Shown piece after piece: positions 20,105 to 28,709 of a stretch of DNA of 64,000 bases. Source of the DNA: Nisaea denitrificans DSM 18348 (lineage in GTDB: Bacteria > Pseudomonadota > Alphaproteobacteria > Thalassobaculales > Thalassobaculaceae); the NCBI RefSeq assembly GCF_000426505.1, contig NZ_AUFM01000011.1, forward strand, positions 1,674,001 through 1,738,000. The letters run 5' to 3'. Every line of letters starts with the position of its first letter. Within the stretch, counting starts at the first letter, position 1. A program made the position numbers and the translations under genes. The notes under the pieces are model-generated. The model did not search any database and was not told the DNA's origin. It saw only the letters and a program-made list of their open reading frames with translations.

Positions 20105-20134
20105 GGGGCGGCGCCTCCCTCCAGGAGCCGCCCC
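20105..20134 (+). terminator. Intra-operon hairpin after the binding-protein gene
   Basis: GGGGCGGC (20105-20112) pairs with GCCGCCCC (20127-20134), with additional partial pairing inside, followed by GTTCCTTT. It lies between binding protein and permease genes, so it probably acts as an attenuator or RNA-stabilising hairpin rather than a full stop. Confidence 0.6.
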
Positions 20135-20168
20135 GTTCCTTTATGACCCTTCCCCGTCCGGAGCCGAC

Positions 20169-21011
20169 ATGCCGCGTCTGAACGACCAGATCCGCTATTG
20201 GATGCTAGTGCTGCCCGCGCTGGCCATCATGGTGATCTTCTACATCCTGCCCGTTCTGGGCATCTGGGAGATTTCATTCACCGAACCGGCCACCGGTTTC
20301 GGCAACTACGTCAAGATGACGGAGTCGAACGCGGTCAAGACCAGCTTCATCCTGACCTTCCGCGTCGCCGCCATCACCACCGTCGGCTGCCTGCTGCTCG
20401 GCTATATTGTCGCCTATGCGATCTCGAACTTCGTCAGCCGCCTGACGCCCCTGATGATGGCGCTGGTGCTGCTGCCCTTCTGGGTTTCGGTTCTGATCCG
20501 CTCCTTCAGCTGGATCATACTGCTCGGCCGTTCCGGTCTGGTAAACGACACCCTGCGTGATATCGGACTGGTCACCAGCCCGCTGCGCCTGATGCACAAT
20601 GAACTCGGCGTACTGATCGCCATGATTCACGTCATGCTGCCCTTCGCGGTGCTGCCGATGCTGGCCAACATGCGCGGCATTTCGCGTTCCTATACGGATG
20701 CGGCACGCGGCCTCGGCGCCAGCGAATGGACGGCCTTTCGCTCGGTCTATTTTCCGCAGACGCTGCCTGGCGTGTTTTCCGGCGCGCTGCTGGTTTTCGT
20801 GCTCTCGCTCGGCTTCTTCGTCACCCCGGCACTGCTTGGCGGCGGCCGCGTGCTGATGATCTCCGAATATATCACCTACCAGATCCAGGAATTCCTGGCC
20901 TGGGGCCTCGGCTCGGCGCTTTCGGTGGCCCTGCTGGTCGCGACCGCCCTGGTCCTGCTCATCGCGGCGCGCTTCGTGAACCTGAAGTCGGCCCTGCTGG
21001 AGCGCAACTGA
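20169..21011 (+). CDS. ABC transporter permease, PotB-like
   Basis: A 280-residue inner-membrane permease with six predicted helices. The ATPase-contact EAA loop is YTDAARGLGASEWTAFRSVYFPQTLPGVFSG (about residues 176-206). It forms the translocation pore with the next gene, which it overlaps by one base (TGATG). Confidence 0.92.
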   Translation: MPRLNDQIRYWMLVLPALAIMVIFYILPVLGIWEISFTEPATGFGNYVKMTESNAVKTSFILTFRVAAITTVGCLLLGYIVAYAISNFVSRLTPLMMALVLLPFWVSVLIRSFSWIILLGRSGLVNDTLRDIGLVTSPLRLMHNELGVLIAMIHVMLPFAVLPMLANMRGISRSYTDAARGLGASEWTAFRSVYFPQTLPGVFSGALLVFVLSLGFFVTPALLGGGRVLMISEYITYQIQEFLAWGLGSALSVALLVATALVLLIAARFVNLKSALLERN

Positions 21012-21790
21012 TGAAGACCTCGCCGTTCCGCATCTTCTTCAATACAGGGGCCTGGGCCGTCCTCGCGTTTCTGCTGCTGCCGCTGCTCGTGGTCATTCCG
21101 ATCTCGCTGACCGACACCAGCTATATCGGCCTGCCGAAAGAGCATCTTTCCCTGCAGCACTATGAGAACTATTTCAGCTCTGCCGAATGGCTCGGTGCGA
21201 CCTGGACCAGTATCTGGATCGGCGTCGCGGTGGCGATCGCCGCCACCGTCCTCGGCACCGCCTTCTCCATCGGCTGCTGGTTGATTTCCAGCCGGGCCTC
21301 GACCATCGCCCGCTGGGTCCTGATTGTGCCGATTCTGGTACCGCCCGTGGTCCAGTCCCTCGGCTTCTACCGGTTCTGGGTAAAGCTCGATCTGATCGAC
21401 ACCTATTTCGGCGTCATCCTGGCCCACACCCTGCTGGCGCTGCCCTACGTCTCGATCTCCGTCTTCACAGCGCTGGCCAATCTTGACCGCCGCATTACCC
21501 AGGCCGCGCGGAGCCTCGGCGCTTCGGTCTGGCAAACGGTGATCTCGGTGATCATTCCGGCTATCCGCCCCGGCATGTTGACCGGCGGCATCTTCGCCTT
21601 CATCGTCAGCTTCGATGAAATCGTCGGCGTTTTGTTCCTCACCGTCCGCACTGTAAACACGCTGCCGAAACAGATCTGGGAAGGCATTCAGGAGAGTATC
21701 GATCCGACCATCGCGGCGGTCGCCACCTTCCTCGTTGTCCTTTCCCTGATTGCCACTGCCGCCGTTTCCCTGCGCAAGAAGACCGCATGA
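21011..21790 (+). CDS. ABC transporter permease, PotC-like
   Basis: Second permease of the importer, about 259 residues with six helices. Its EAA loop is ITQAARSLGASVWQTVISVIIPAIRPGML. The ATG at 21011 overlaps the previous stop by one base and gives the usual cytoplasmic N-terminus; extending upstream in frame would read through the previous gene. The next gene, a hydrolase, begins one base after its stop, so transport and hydrolysis are in one operon. Confidence 0.92.
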   Translation: MKTSPFRIFFNTGAWAVLAFLLLPLLVVIPISLTDTSYIGLPKEHLSLQHYENYFSSAEWLGATWTSIWIGVAVAIAATVLGTAFSIGCWLISSRASTIARWVLIVPILVPPVVQSLGFYRFWVKLDLIDTYFGVILAHTLLALPYVSISVFTALANLDRRITQAARSLGASVWQTVISVIIPAIRPGMLTGGIFAFIVSFDEIVGVLFLTVRTVNTLPKQIWEGIQESIDPTIAAVATFLVVLSLIATAAVSLRKKTA

Positions 21791-21791
21791 T

Positions 21792-23162
21792 ATGAGCCGA
21801 TTGCTGCTGCGTGATGCCCGCTATGTCCACCATGGCGCGGATGGAAAGCTCGAAATCCGCCGGGGCCATATCGCCATCGACGGCAGCCGGATCGCTGCCA
21901 TAGCCGACAGCCTGAACGGCACCGACTTCGCGGATTTCGAACCCGTCGACATGACTGACCGACTGGTCACCCCCGGCCTGATAAACGCCCACACCCACGC
22001 GGTGCTGCTTGTGCTGCGGGGCACGGTCGAGGATATCGAGGGCAACCTCGTCTACCAGTACATGGTTCCAGCCTCCTATCTGCTGGAGCCGCAGGAACGA
22101 GCCGCCATCGCCCGCCTCGCCTGCGCCGAGGCAATCCGTTCCGGCACCACGACCATCGTCGACCCGCTGCGTCACGTGGCCGATTACGCACCAGCGATGG
22201 TCGATACCGGCCTGCGGCTCTGGCTCGCCGAAAGCTGCGCCGACGCTGTGACTACCGAGGTCGGCAGCGGAACCTACCGGTTCGACCGGGAATTCGGCGA
22301 GACCTTCCTTAGCCGCACCCGCGATCTGATCGAGCGCTTCCATGGCACCGAGGATGACCGGGTGCGGGTGATGATCTCCGCTCACGCACCGGACAATTGC
22401 AGCCCGTGGATGCTGGCGGAGCTGAAGAAGCTCGCGGGGCAACATGGCCTGCGCCGCACAGTGCATCTCAGCCAGATCATCAGCGAGAAGAAACAGGTCG
22501 AAAGCCTGCATGGCTGCACCTCGACGGAATATCTCCAGCGCAACGACTTCCTCGGCGACGATCTGCTCGCCGTGCACTGGACCTTCTGCACAGAGCAGGA
22601 CGTACAGATCCTGGCCGAGACCGGCACCCATTTCGCCCATTGCCCGGCCTCTATGTCCGCCAAGGGCCCGCACAGCCTGCCGATCAAGGCGATCCTCGAA
22701 TCCGGTGTGAACATCGCGCTCGGCACGGACAACATGACCGAGGACATGTTCCACGCCATGAAGCTCGGCCTGATCGTGCATCGCGGCGCTTATGGCCGCT
22801 CGGTCGTGCCGACGCCGAACGATATCTACAATTACGCCACCGTGAATGCCGCCCGCGCGCTGGATCATCCGGGCATCGGTCATATCGCGCCGGGCATGAA
22901 GGCCGATCTCGCCATGATCGACCTGATGACCCCCGCCATGACGCCACGGCTTTCCGCGATCTCCAATCTGGTGCATTACGGACACCCGGGACTTGTCACC
23001 GATACCATGGTCGACGGCCGGTTCCTGATGCGGGACAGGGAATTGCTGACCGTCGACGAGAAGGCCGCCGTGACGGAAGCACAGAACGCGACCGAGGCGA
23101 TGTGGCAGCGGTTCGAAGCAGAAGACAGGGGCGTGCCGCTTCCGGCGACCGACCCGGCCTGA
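21792..23162 (+). CDS. AtzA/TrzA-type amidohydrolase
   Basis: A 456-residue metal-dependent hydrolase of the chlorohydrolase/deaminase branch. It has the H-x-H at NAHTHAV (His67, His69), a His in HLSQII, HWTFCTEQD, FAHCPASMSAKG and the metal-binding Asp in ALGTDNMTEDM. Such enzymes hydrolyse C-N or C-Cl bonds of N-heterocycles, guanidines or ureido compounds. It follows the permease by one base, so its substrate is probably what the transporter brings in. Confidence 0.88.
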   Translation: MSRLLLRDARYVHHGADGKLEIRRGHIAIDGSRIAAIADSLNGTDFADFEPVDMTDRLVTPGLINAHTHAVLLVLRGTVEDIEGNLVYQYMVPASYLLEPQERAAIARLACAEAIRSGTTTIVDPLRHVADYAPAMVDTGLRLWLAESCADAVTTEVGSGTYRFDREFGETFLSRTRDLIERFHGTEDDRVRVMISAHAPDNCSPWMLAELKKLAGQHGLRRTVHLSQIISEKKQVESLHGCTSTEYLQRNDFLGDDLLAVHWTFCTEQDVQILAETGTHFAHCPASMSAKGPHSLPIKAILESGVNIALGTDNMTEDMFHAMKLGLIVHRGAYGRSVVPTPNDIYNYATVNAARALDHPGIGHIAPGMKADLAMIDLMTPAMTPRLSAISNLVHYGHPGLVTDTMVDGRFLMRDRELLTVDEKAAVTEAQNATEAMWQRFEAEDRGVPLPATDPA

Positions 23163-23202
23163 AAAAAAATAATCCCGCCCGGCGGGAGCCAAGGGGGACT
23201 AC

Positions 23203-23964
23203 ATGACCTTTTCGATCATTGGACGCTGCGAGCGCACTGGCTGCTATGGCGCGGCCATCACCACCTCCGACCTGGCCGTCGGGTCGCGCTGCGTGCGTCT
23301 CTCCCACGGGCGCGGCGCCATGCTGTCCCAGCACCGGACCGACAGCCGTCTCGGCGATCTCGGCATCTCTCTGCTTTCAAAGGGCGCTGCGGCGGATGCG
23401 GTCGTCTCGGAGGTTTGCGCCTCCACCGCCGATATCGAGTGGCGCCAGATCGGTGCGCTCGATTCCGATGGCCGGGCCGCCGCCTATCATGGTCGCCGGA
23501 TGTATTCGATCTACTCCCATACGGTCGGCCGAAACTGTCTCGCACTCGGTAATATCCTCGCCAACCCGGAAGTGACCCAGAAGATGGCCGACGCCTTCTC
23601 CCGCGATCCTTCCCTGCCGCTCGCCGAACGGCTGATGAAGGCGTTGGAAGCCGGACGCGACAGCGGTGGCGAAATCCTCGGCCCGCTCCGCTCGGCGGCC
23701 CTGCGTGTTACCGGAGAGCACGGCATCGACACTTACGATCTGCGGATCGATATATCCGGTACTGACGCCGTTGCCGATCTGCGTACCCTGTACGAGGCCT
23801 ATCAGGGCCGCGAGGACACCATCCGCCGCGTTGCGCTGGAGCCGGAAACCATGCCCATCATGCGCAATCTTTTCGAGGCAAGCATCGAGCGGATCGCGGA
23901 GTTGGGTCTCGAGGACAGGTTCCCCACCGCCAGGCACCGGGATAGCTGGACCGTGAAGGACTGA
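23203..23964 (+). CDS. Second DUF1028 (Ntn-hydrolase-superfamily-like) protein
   Basis: A 253-residue DUF1028 protein. It starts MTFSIIGRCERTG, closely similar to the start of the family member at 15087-15761, so Thr2 is again the possible nucleophile. It shares YGAAITTSDLAVGSRCVRL, LSQHRTD and LALGNIL, with an extra C-terminal segment of about 30 residues. Its position between an amidohydrolase and a DAO-family oxidase supports a hydrolytic role on a ureido or amide intermediate; this is inference. Confidence 0.88.
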   Translation: MTFSIIGRCERTGCYGAAITTSDLAVGSRCVRLSHGRGAMLSQHRTDSRLGDLGISLLSKGAAADAVVSEVCASTADIEWRQIGALDSDGRAAAYHGRRMYSIYSHTVGRNCLALGNILANPEVTQKMADAFSRDPSLPLAERLMKALEAGRDSGGEILGPLRSAALRVTGEHGIDTYDLRIDISGTDAVADLRTLYEAYQGREDTIRRVALEPETMPIMRNLFEASIERIAELGLEDRFPTARHRDSWTVKD

Positions 23965-23967
23965 GCC

Positions 23968-25260
23968 ATGGCAAGCAATAGTATCTACTGGAACGCAAGC
24001 GCCAGTCCGGCCCGGACCACAACAGAAAGCACGCTGCCGAAGCGTGTCGACGTGGCCATCGTCGGCGCTGGATATACCGGGCTTGCCGCAGCCATCCATC
24101 TGGCACGGGCGGGCCGCTCCGTCGCTGTGTTTGACGCGGAAGAGATCGGCCATGGCTGCTCATCCCGCAACGGCGGCATGGTCGGCCCCAGCTTTCATCA
24201 GCTCGGTATCGCCGGTCTGACCTCCCAGTATGGCGAGACGAAAGCCCATGCGATCATGCAGGAGGGCATGAACGCGCTCGACTATTTCGAACGCTTCGTC
24301 GCGGAAGAAAAGCTCGATTGCGATCTGCAAATGACCGGCCGCTTCCGGGGCGCCCGCAGCGTCGCTGGCTATGATGCGACAGCGCGGGAATGCGAGAAGC
24401 TGAACAAGGCCGTTGGCCTGCCGTTCGAGATGATCGGCAAGGAAAACCAGCGCGCCGAGATCGGCACGGATTTCTTCGATGGCGGCGTGGTCTACCACCG
24501 CGATGGGGGCATTCACCCGCGCAAGCTCGTCAATGCCCTGGCCGAGAAGGCAATCGAAGCCGGAGCGATGCTGTTTCCCTCGACGCCCGTCAAGGGCATG
24601 CGCCGCGACGGCACGGAAACGGAGATCTTCTGCACAGACACAGTGGTAAAGGCCCGCGACGTTCTGGTTGCGACCAACGGCTATGCCGACCGCCGCAGCA
24701 ATGCAATGCACCAGCGCGTGGTGCAGATCCGGACAGGTGCCATCGCCACCGAGGAAATTCCGGCGGATCTGATGGCCGAACTGACGCCGAAAAGCCGCAT
24801 GTTCGGCGAATCCGCTCGCATCTTCATGTGGTTCCGCCCTTCGCCGGACGGAAAACGCTTCATTTTCGGCGGCCGCATGGGAGAGCCGGGCTGCACGCCG
24901 GAGGTGCGCGCCGCCGCCATCCGGACAGCTGCTCTCCGCGTATTCCCGCAGCTTGAAAACATCGGCGCCGCACATGTCTGGTACGGCGATGTCGCCTATA
25001 CCCCGGACCACTCCCCTCACCTCGGTTTCGAGGACGGCGTCTGGCTCGCGGGCGGCTATTGCGGCTCTGGCGTCACCCGAAGCCTCTACTTTGCCATGAA
25101 GCTGTCCCGCCGGATCCTCGGCGAGGCGGATGCGGCGACCGCCTTCGACGACCTTCCCTTCAAGAAGGTCCCTTTCAAGCCCTTTTCCCGGAAAGTGGCC
25201 GACCTGATGTCCCGCTGGTGGGCATGGCGGGACGAGCGGGACCTGATGAAGCGCGCCTGA
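23968..25260 (+). CDS. FAD-dependent oxidoreductase (DAO family, PuuB/OrdL-like)
   Basis: A 430-residue flavoprotein. The N-terminal FAD-binding Rossmann motif is AIVGAGYTGLAAAIHLARAG (about residues 30-49), followed by the GCSSRNGGMVG segment that is typical of gamma-glutamylputrescine oxidase and related amine oxidases. It should oxidise an amine or amino-acid substrate to an imine or aldehyde with release of hydrogen peroxide or transfer to a quinone. It starts three bases after the DUF1028 gene, in the same operon. Confidence 0.9.
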   Translation: MASNSIYWNASASPARTTTESTLPKRVDVAIVGAGYTGLAAAIHLARAGRSVAVFDAEEIGHGCSSRNGGMVGPSFHQLGIAGLTSQYGETKAHAIMQEGMNALDYFERFVAEEKLDCDLQMTGRFRGARSVAGYDATARECEKLNKAVGLPFEMIGKENQRAEIGTDFFDGGVVYHRDGGIHPRKLVNALAEKAIEAGAMLFPSTPVKGMRRDGTETEIFCTDTVVKARDVLVATNGYADRRSNAMHQRVVQIRTGAIATEEIPADLMAELTPKSRMFGESARIFMWFRPSPDGKRFIFGGRMGEPGCTPEVRAAAIRTAALRVFPQLENIGAAHVWYGDVAYTPDHSPHLGFEDGVWLAGGYCGSGVTRSLYFAMKLSRRILGEADAATAFDDLPFKKVPFKPFSRKVADLMSRWWAWRDERDLMKRA

Positions 25261-25451
25261 GCACTCGCAGGTCGTGACATGGCGGAATGACGCCCTGCGC
25301 TTTCCGGCCAATGACCGCCCGCCCCATGGCGTGGTAATTCTTCACCCATCGATACCGGCGGATCCCTCCGCCGCGCTCAATCAAATGCATGAAGACCGGC
25401 AAGGCTGAACCAGCCGCACGGTCTCGGCATCTTCTTGGAGGAAGAAACCAA

Positions 25452-26348
25452 ATGACTGTCGGTTTTATCGGACTTGGCCGCATGGGACGCCCGATGGCGT
25501 CCAACCTTTGCCGCAAGGGTTTCCGGCTGGTCGTCAACGACATCAATCAGGATGCGGTGAAGGAGCTCGAACTGCTGCAGGCGTCGAGCGCAGCAACCGT
25601 CGCCGAAGTCGCCAGCAAGTCCGAGGTGATCGTGACCATGCTGCCCGACTCGCCCGTTGTGCGTGAGGTTGTAGCCGGGCCGGACGGGATTATCGCGAAC
25701 GCCCCGAAAGGCGCCCTCATCCTCGACATGAGCACGGTCGATCCGGAGACGACAGACGAACTCGCGGCAGCCGCCAAGGCAAAGGGCCTGAGCTTTGTCG
25801 ACGCACCGGTCGGGCGCCTCGCCCAGCATGCGGACCGGGGTGAATCCCTCTTCATGGTCGGTGCCGAGCCGGAAGATTTCGAGCGGGTGAAGCCGATGCT
25901 CGAAGCCATGGGAACCACCGTCTATCATTGCGGCGGAGTGGGCACCGGAACCCGCACGAAGCTCGTGAACAACTTCCTCGCCGTCGCGTCCTGCCAGTTC
26001 AACGCCGAGGCGCTGGCCCTGTCGCAGGGCTTCGGGCTTGATCTCGAACGGACTCTGGACGTGATCTACGGCACGACGGCAGTGAACGGTCAGCTCAAGG
26101 TCAACTGGCCGGACAAGGTGCTGAAAGGCGATACCGCGCCGGGCTTCACCATTGATCTCGCCCATAAGGATCTGTCGTTGATCATCCAGGCCGCGAACGC
26201 CGCCAAAGTACCGATGCCGATGGCCGCCGCCGCGCGGGAGATGTTCACGGCTGCCCGCGCCCGGGGCTTCGGCAAACAGGACTTCTCAGCCATGGCGGAC
26301 GCGCATTGCGATCTCGCGAATCTCGAGAAGCCGCGCCTGAAGCAGTAG
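25452..26348 (+). CDS. 3-hydroxyisobutyrate dehydrogenase-family NAD(P)-dependent oxidoreductase
   Basis: A 298-residue beta-hydroxyacid dehydrogenase. It has the nucleotide-binding GFIGLGRMGRPMASNL at the N-terminus, a DAPVGRL element in the usual D-A-P-V-S-G-G position (an atypical variant), and the catalytic Lys in TKLVNNFLA. The ATG at 25452 has a GGAGGAA ribosome binding site; an in-frame ATG 63 bases upstream lacks one. It may reduce or oxidise the semialdehyde made by the preceding oxidase. A 10-bp hairpin follows the stop. Confidence 0.9.
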   Translation: MTVGFIGLGRMGRPMASNLCRKGFRLVVNDINQDAVKELELLQASSAATVAEVASKSEVIVTMLPDSPVVREVVAGPDGIIANAPKGALILDMSTVDPETTDELAAAAKAKGLSFVDAPVGRLAQHADRGESLFMVGAEPEDFERVKPMLEAMGTTVYHCGGVGTGTRTKLVNNFLAVASCQFNAEALALSQGFGLDLERTLDVIYGTTAVNGQLKVNWPDKVLKGDTAPGFTIDLAHKDLSLIIQAANAAKVPMPMAAAAREMFTAARARGFGKQDFSAMADAHCDLANLEKPRLKQ

Positions 26349-26360
26349 ATAAACAAAAGC

Positions 26361-26384
26361 AGCCGCCGGAGCTCTCCGGCGGCT
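26361..26384. terminator. Hairpin between convergent genes
   Basis: AGCCGCCGGA (26361-26370) pairs perfectly with TCCGGCGGCT (26375-26384) around a GCTC loop. It lies between the convergent dehydrogenase and azoreductase genes and can serve both strands, preceded by AAACAAA on the left. The T-run on the right is weak. Confidence 0.7.
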
Positions 26385-26398
26385 GTCTTGACTTCAAA

Positions 26399-27016
26399 TC
26401 ACGCAGCAGCAGAGAACGCGCCATCCAGTGCCTTGCGGGCACCGGTCAGGGATTCTTCGCGGGCCTCGTCACCGAAGGCGAGCTTCTCGGCACGGACGAA
26501 GGTCACGTCGGAAATCCCGATGAAACCGAGCATGCCGCGCAGATGCGGCTCCTGCGCATCCATTACCTGGGCCGGCCCCTCGCTGTAGAGGCCACCACGG
26601 GTCTCGACGACGATCGCCCGCTTGCCGCTCAACAGGCCCTCCGGGCCGTTCTCGGTATAGCGGAACGTCACACCCGCCTGCAGCACATGGTCGAACCATG
26701 TCTTCAGGGTCGAGGTGATGCCGAAATTATACATCGGCGCCCCGATCAGCACGGTATCGGCAGCAATCAACTCACCGACAAGTTCGGCAGCCAGCTTTTT
26801 CGCGGCCGCCTGCTCGTCATTTGTCGCCTCGGCGCCGCGAATGATCCCGACGGTGTTTTCGGTAAGATGCGGTAGCGGAGACCCGCCAACATCTCGACGG
26901 ATGACGGTCGCGCCCGGATCTTGGGCCTGAAGTTTTGCAACCGCTTCATCAATAAGCAGTCCGGAAGTGGAGGCATCGCCGAGGGCGCTGCTGGTGAGAA
27001 CGAGAATGGTCGACAT
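26399..27016 (-). CDS. azoR: FMN-dependent NADH azoreductase
   Basis: A 205-residue flavodoxin-like quinone/azo reductase. It has the N-terminal TILVLTSSALGDASTS phosphate-binding segment, the APMYNFGITSTLKTWFDHVLQAG FMN-binding motif and ETRGGLYSEG. It reduces quinones and azo dyes by two electrons with NADH. The start MSTILVL at 27016 is the family norm; an upstream in-frame start adds 19 residues without homology. It is divergent from a LysR gene that probably controls it. Confidence 0.92.
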   Translation of the reverse strand: MSTILVLTSSALGDASTSGLLIDEAVAKLQAQDPGATVIRRDVGGSPLPHLTENTVGIIRGAEATNDEQAAAKKLAAELVGELIAADTVLIGAPMYNFGITSTLKTWFDHVLQAGVTFRYTENGPEGLLSGKRAIVVETRGGLYSEGPAQVMDAQEPHLRGMLGFIGISDVTFVRAEKLAFGDEAREESLTGARKALDGAFSAAA

Positions 27017-27129
27017 GATCTGGATCCAATGTCTGCTGGTCAGGGTGTTTCCAGTAAGGTAGTGATCCGTCATGCGGTCCGGAATACGCGCCCAGAGGAT
27101 CGAACTGTTGCTTCTGGAGGAACACTCAA

Positions 27130-28071
27130 ATGATCGAAATCGAGGACATGCGCTGCTTCCTCGAAGTGGTGAAAAACGGGGGGTTCAACCGGGCAGCGAC
27201 CTATCTCGGAATATCCAAATCCATCGTCAGCCGCCGCATCGCCCGCATCGAGGCGGATCTCGGTACCGTGCTGCTCAGCCGCACTACGCGCGGGATCAGC
27301 CCGACCGAGGCCGGACTCGAATTCACCATGCGCTGCGAGCGCATTCTCGCGGAATATGACGATGCGCGGGAAGCCGTCGCCCAGCACGGCGGTGAAGTGG
27401 TCGGCTGCCTGCGTCTGTCGGCACCAACATCCTTTGGCATCAGACATGTCGCGCCGGTCCTCGCCGAGCTCGCAAAACGCCATCCCCGACTCGAGATCGA
27501 CGCTTCTTTCAGCGACCGCAGGGTTGATCTAATCGCCGAGCGGTTCGATGCCGCCATACGCATAGGTAAATTGCAGGACTCAAGCCTGATCGCCCGCCGG
27601 ATCGGTCCGGCACGCTCCGTTCTGGTGGCCAGCCCGGACTATCTCGACCGTCGTGGCCGGCCACAGAAGCCAGCCGACCTGACAAGTCACGAATGCCTGA
27701 TCTATACCGGCCGCGCCGAGCCGGATCTCACACTCCGAAGCGGCGGCAGATGGGTTTCTGTTCGTCCGTCAGGCAGGTTGCGGTCGGACAATGGAGATGC
27801 GCTGCTCGCCTGGGCGATCGAAGGGCTGGGCATTACTTCGGCCCCGACCTTCATGCTGGCCGACGCAATCGAGAGCGGCGCCGTCGAGCCTGTACTGCCG
27901 GACTTTCCGACGCCGGAATTCGGGATTTACGTAATCCGGCCGCCGGGCGCGAATGTTCCCGGCAAGGTCCGCATGTTGATCGATGTCCTGGTCGAGTATT
28001 TCGGCGGCGAGCCGCACTGGGACCGCTGCCTCATGCACGCCGCTGGAGAGCCGCTTGCCCCGTCGGCTTAG
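27130..28071 (+). CDS. LysR family transcriptional regulator
   Basis: A 313-residue regulator with an N-terminal helix-turn-helix (FNRAATYLGISKSIVSRRIARIEADL) and LLSRTTRGISPTEAG, typical of the CrgA/DsdC-like branch linked to small reductases and oxidative or quinone stress. The 113-bp divergent gap to azoR fits direct control of that gene. A CTTCTGGAGGAAC ribosome binding site precedes the ATG. Its 3' end overlaps the convergent permease gene by four bases. Confidence 0.9.
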   Translation: MIEIEDMRCFLEVVKNGGFNRAATYLGISKSIVSRRIARIEADLGTVLLSRTTRGISPTEAGLEFTMRCERILAEYDDAREAVAQHGGEVVGCLRLSAPTSFGIRHVAPVLAELAKRHPRLEIDASFSDRRVDLIAERFDAAIRIGKLQDSSLIARRIGPARSVLVASPDYLDRRGRPQKPADLTSHECLIYTGRAEPDLTLRSGGRWVSVRPSGRLRSDNGDALLAWAIEGLGITSAPTFMLADAIESGAVEPVLPDFPTPEFGIYVIRPPGANVPGKVRMLIDVLVEYFGGEPHWDRCLMHAAGEPLAPSA

Positions 28072-28709
28072 CTGACCGGCACAGCTCTGCGGCCAAGCCG
28101 GCGTTGCAGCACCCGCATCAGGAAAAAGCCCGCCTGCAGGGTTAGCCCGAAGCACAGAATGCCGATGGCAAACAGCACCATCTTGTCCGCAAGCGATGTC
28201 ATCGGAGCAGTGGCGCGCAGGATAACCGAAATCCCCTCGGTCACACCGATAGCCGCCCCTGTACTGGAAGACATCACCAGCACGAAGAAGGCGCGGGTGA
28301 TGTTCGGCAGGAACAGCAGTGCTCCGAGCATCGATCCGCGGCGCAACTGCATCACCGCCTCGATGCCGTTATCCACCACGTACGATGCGGAATAAGGCAC
28401 GAGAGAAAGAGCCACCGCCATCAGCGGCGACGGCGCCAGACCGATGCTCAGCTCACCGATGGTGATCGCCGTCCCACTTGGGATCGCGTTCAGCAGGAAG
28501 AACATGACGACAAAGGTTGGGGCCGCCCGCATCACCCCGACCAGAGCGGCGACGATCACCTTGAAAACACCGCCCGAGAGGCTAAGCAAGCAGAGCAATC
28601 CACCGAGGGCGAGACCGATGACCAGCGCGATGAAGGCGATCTCGAAATTCACCACCATGCCGGCAAGCAACTGCGGCAGAAACTCGTAGAGATCCGGAAA
28701 CTGGGTCAT
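28068..28709 (-). CDS. Amino-acid-type ABC permease (HisM/GltK-like)
   Basis: A 213-residue permease with five predicted helices. Its N-terminus is typical of polar-amino-acid permeases (LLAGMVVNFEIAFIALVIGLALGG), but its EAA region is divergent. The ATG at 28709 has an AAGGAGG ribosome binding site and overlaps the upstream fused gene's stop. With that fused protein it would form a heterodimeric pore. No ATPase gene is present nearby. Confidence 0.85.
   Translation of the reverse strand: MTQFPDLYEFLPQLLAGMVVNFEIAFIALVIGLALGGLLCLLSLSGGVFKVIVAALVGVMRAAPTFVVMFFLLNAIPSGTAITIGELSIGLAPSPLMAVALSLVPYSASYVVDNGIEAVMQLRRGSMLGALLFLPNITRAFFVLVMSSSTGAAIGVTEGISVILRATAPMTSLADKMVLFAIGILCFGLTLQAGFFLMRVLQRRLGRRAVPVS

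Noticed and set aside
21639-23192. Minus-strand open frame of 517 codons
   Set aside because: It is antisense to the AtzA-type amidohydrolase and the end of the permease gene; no domain or ribosome binding site was found.
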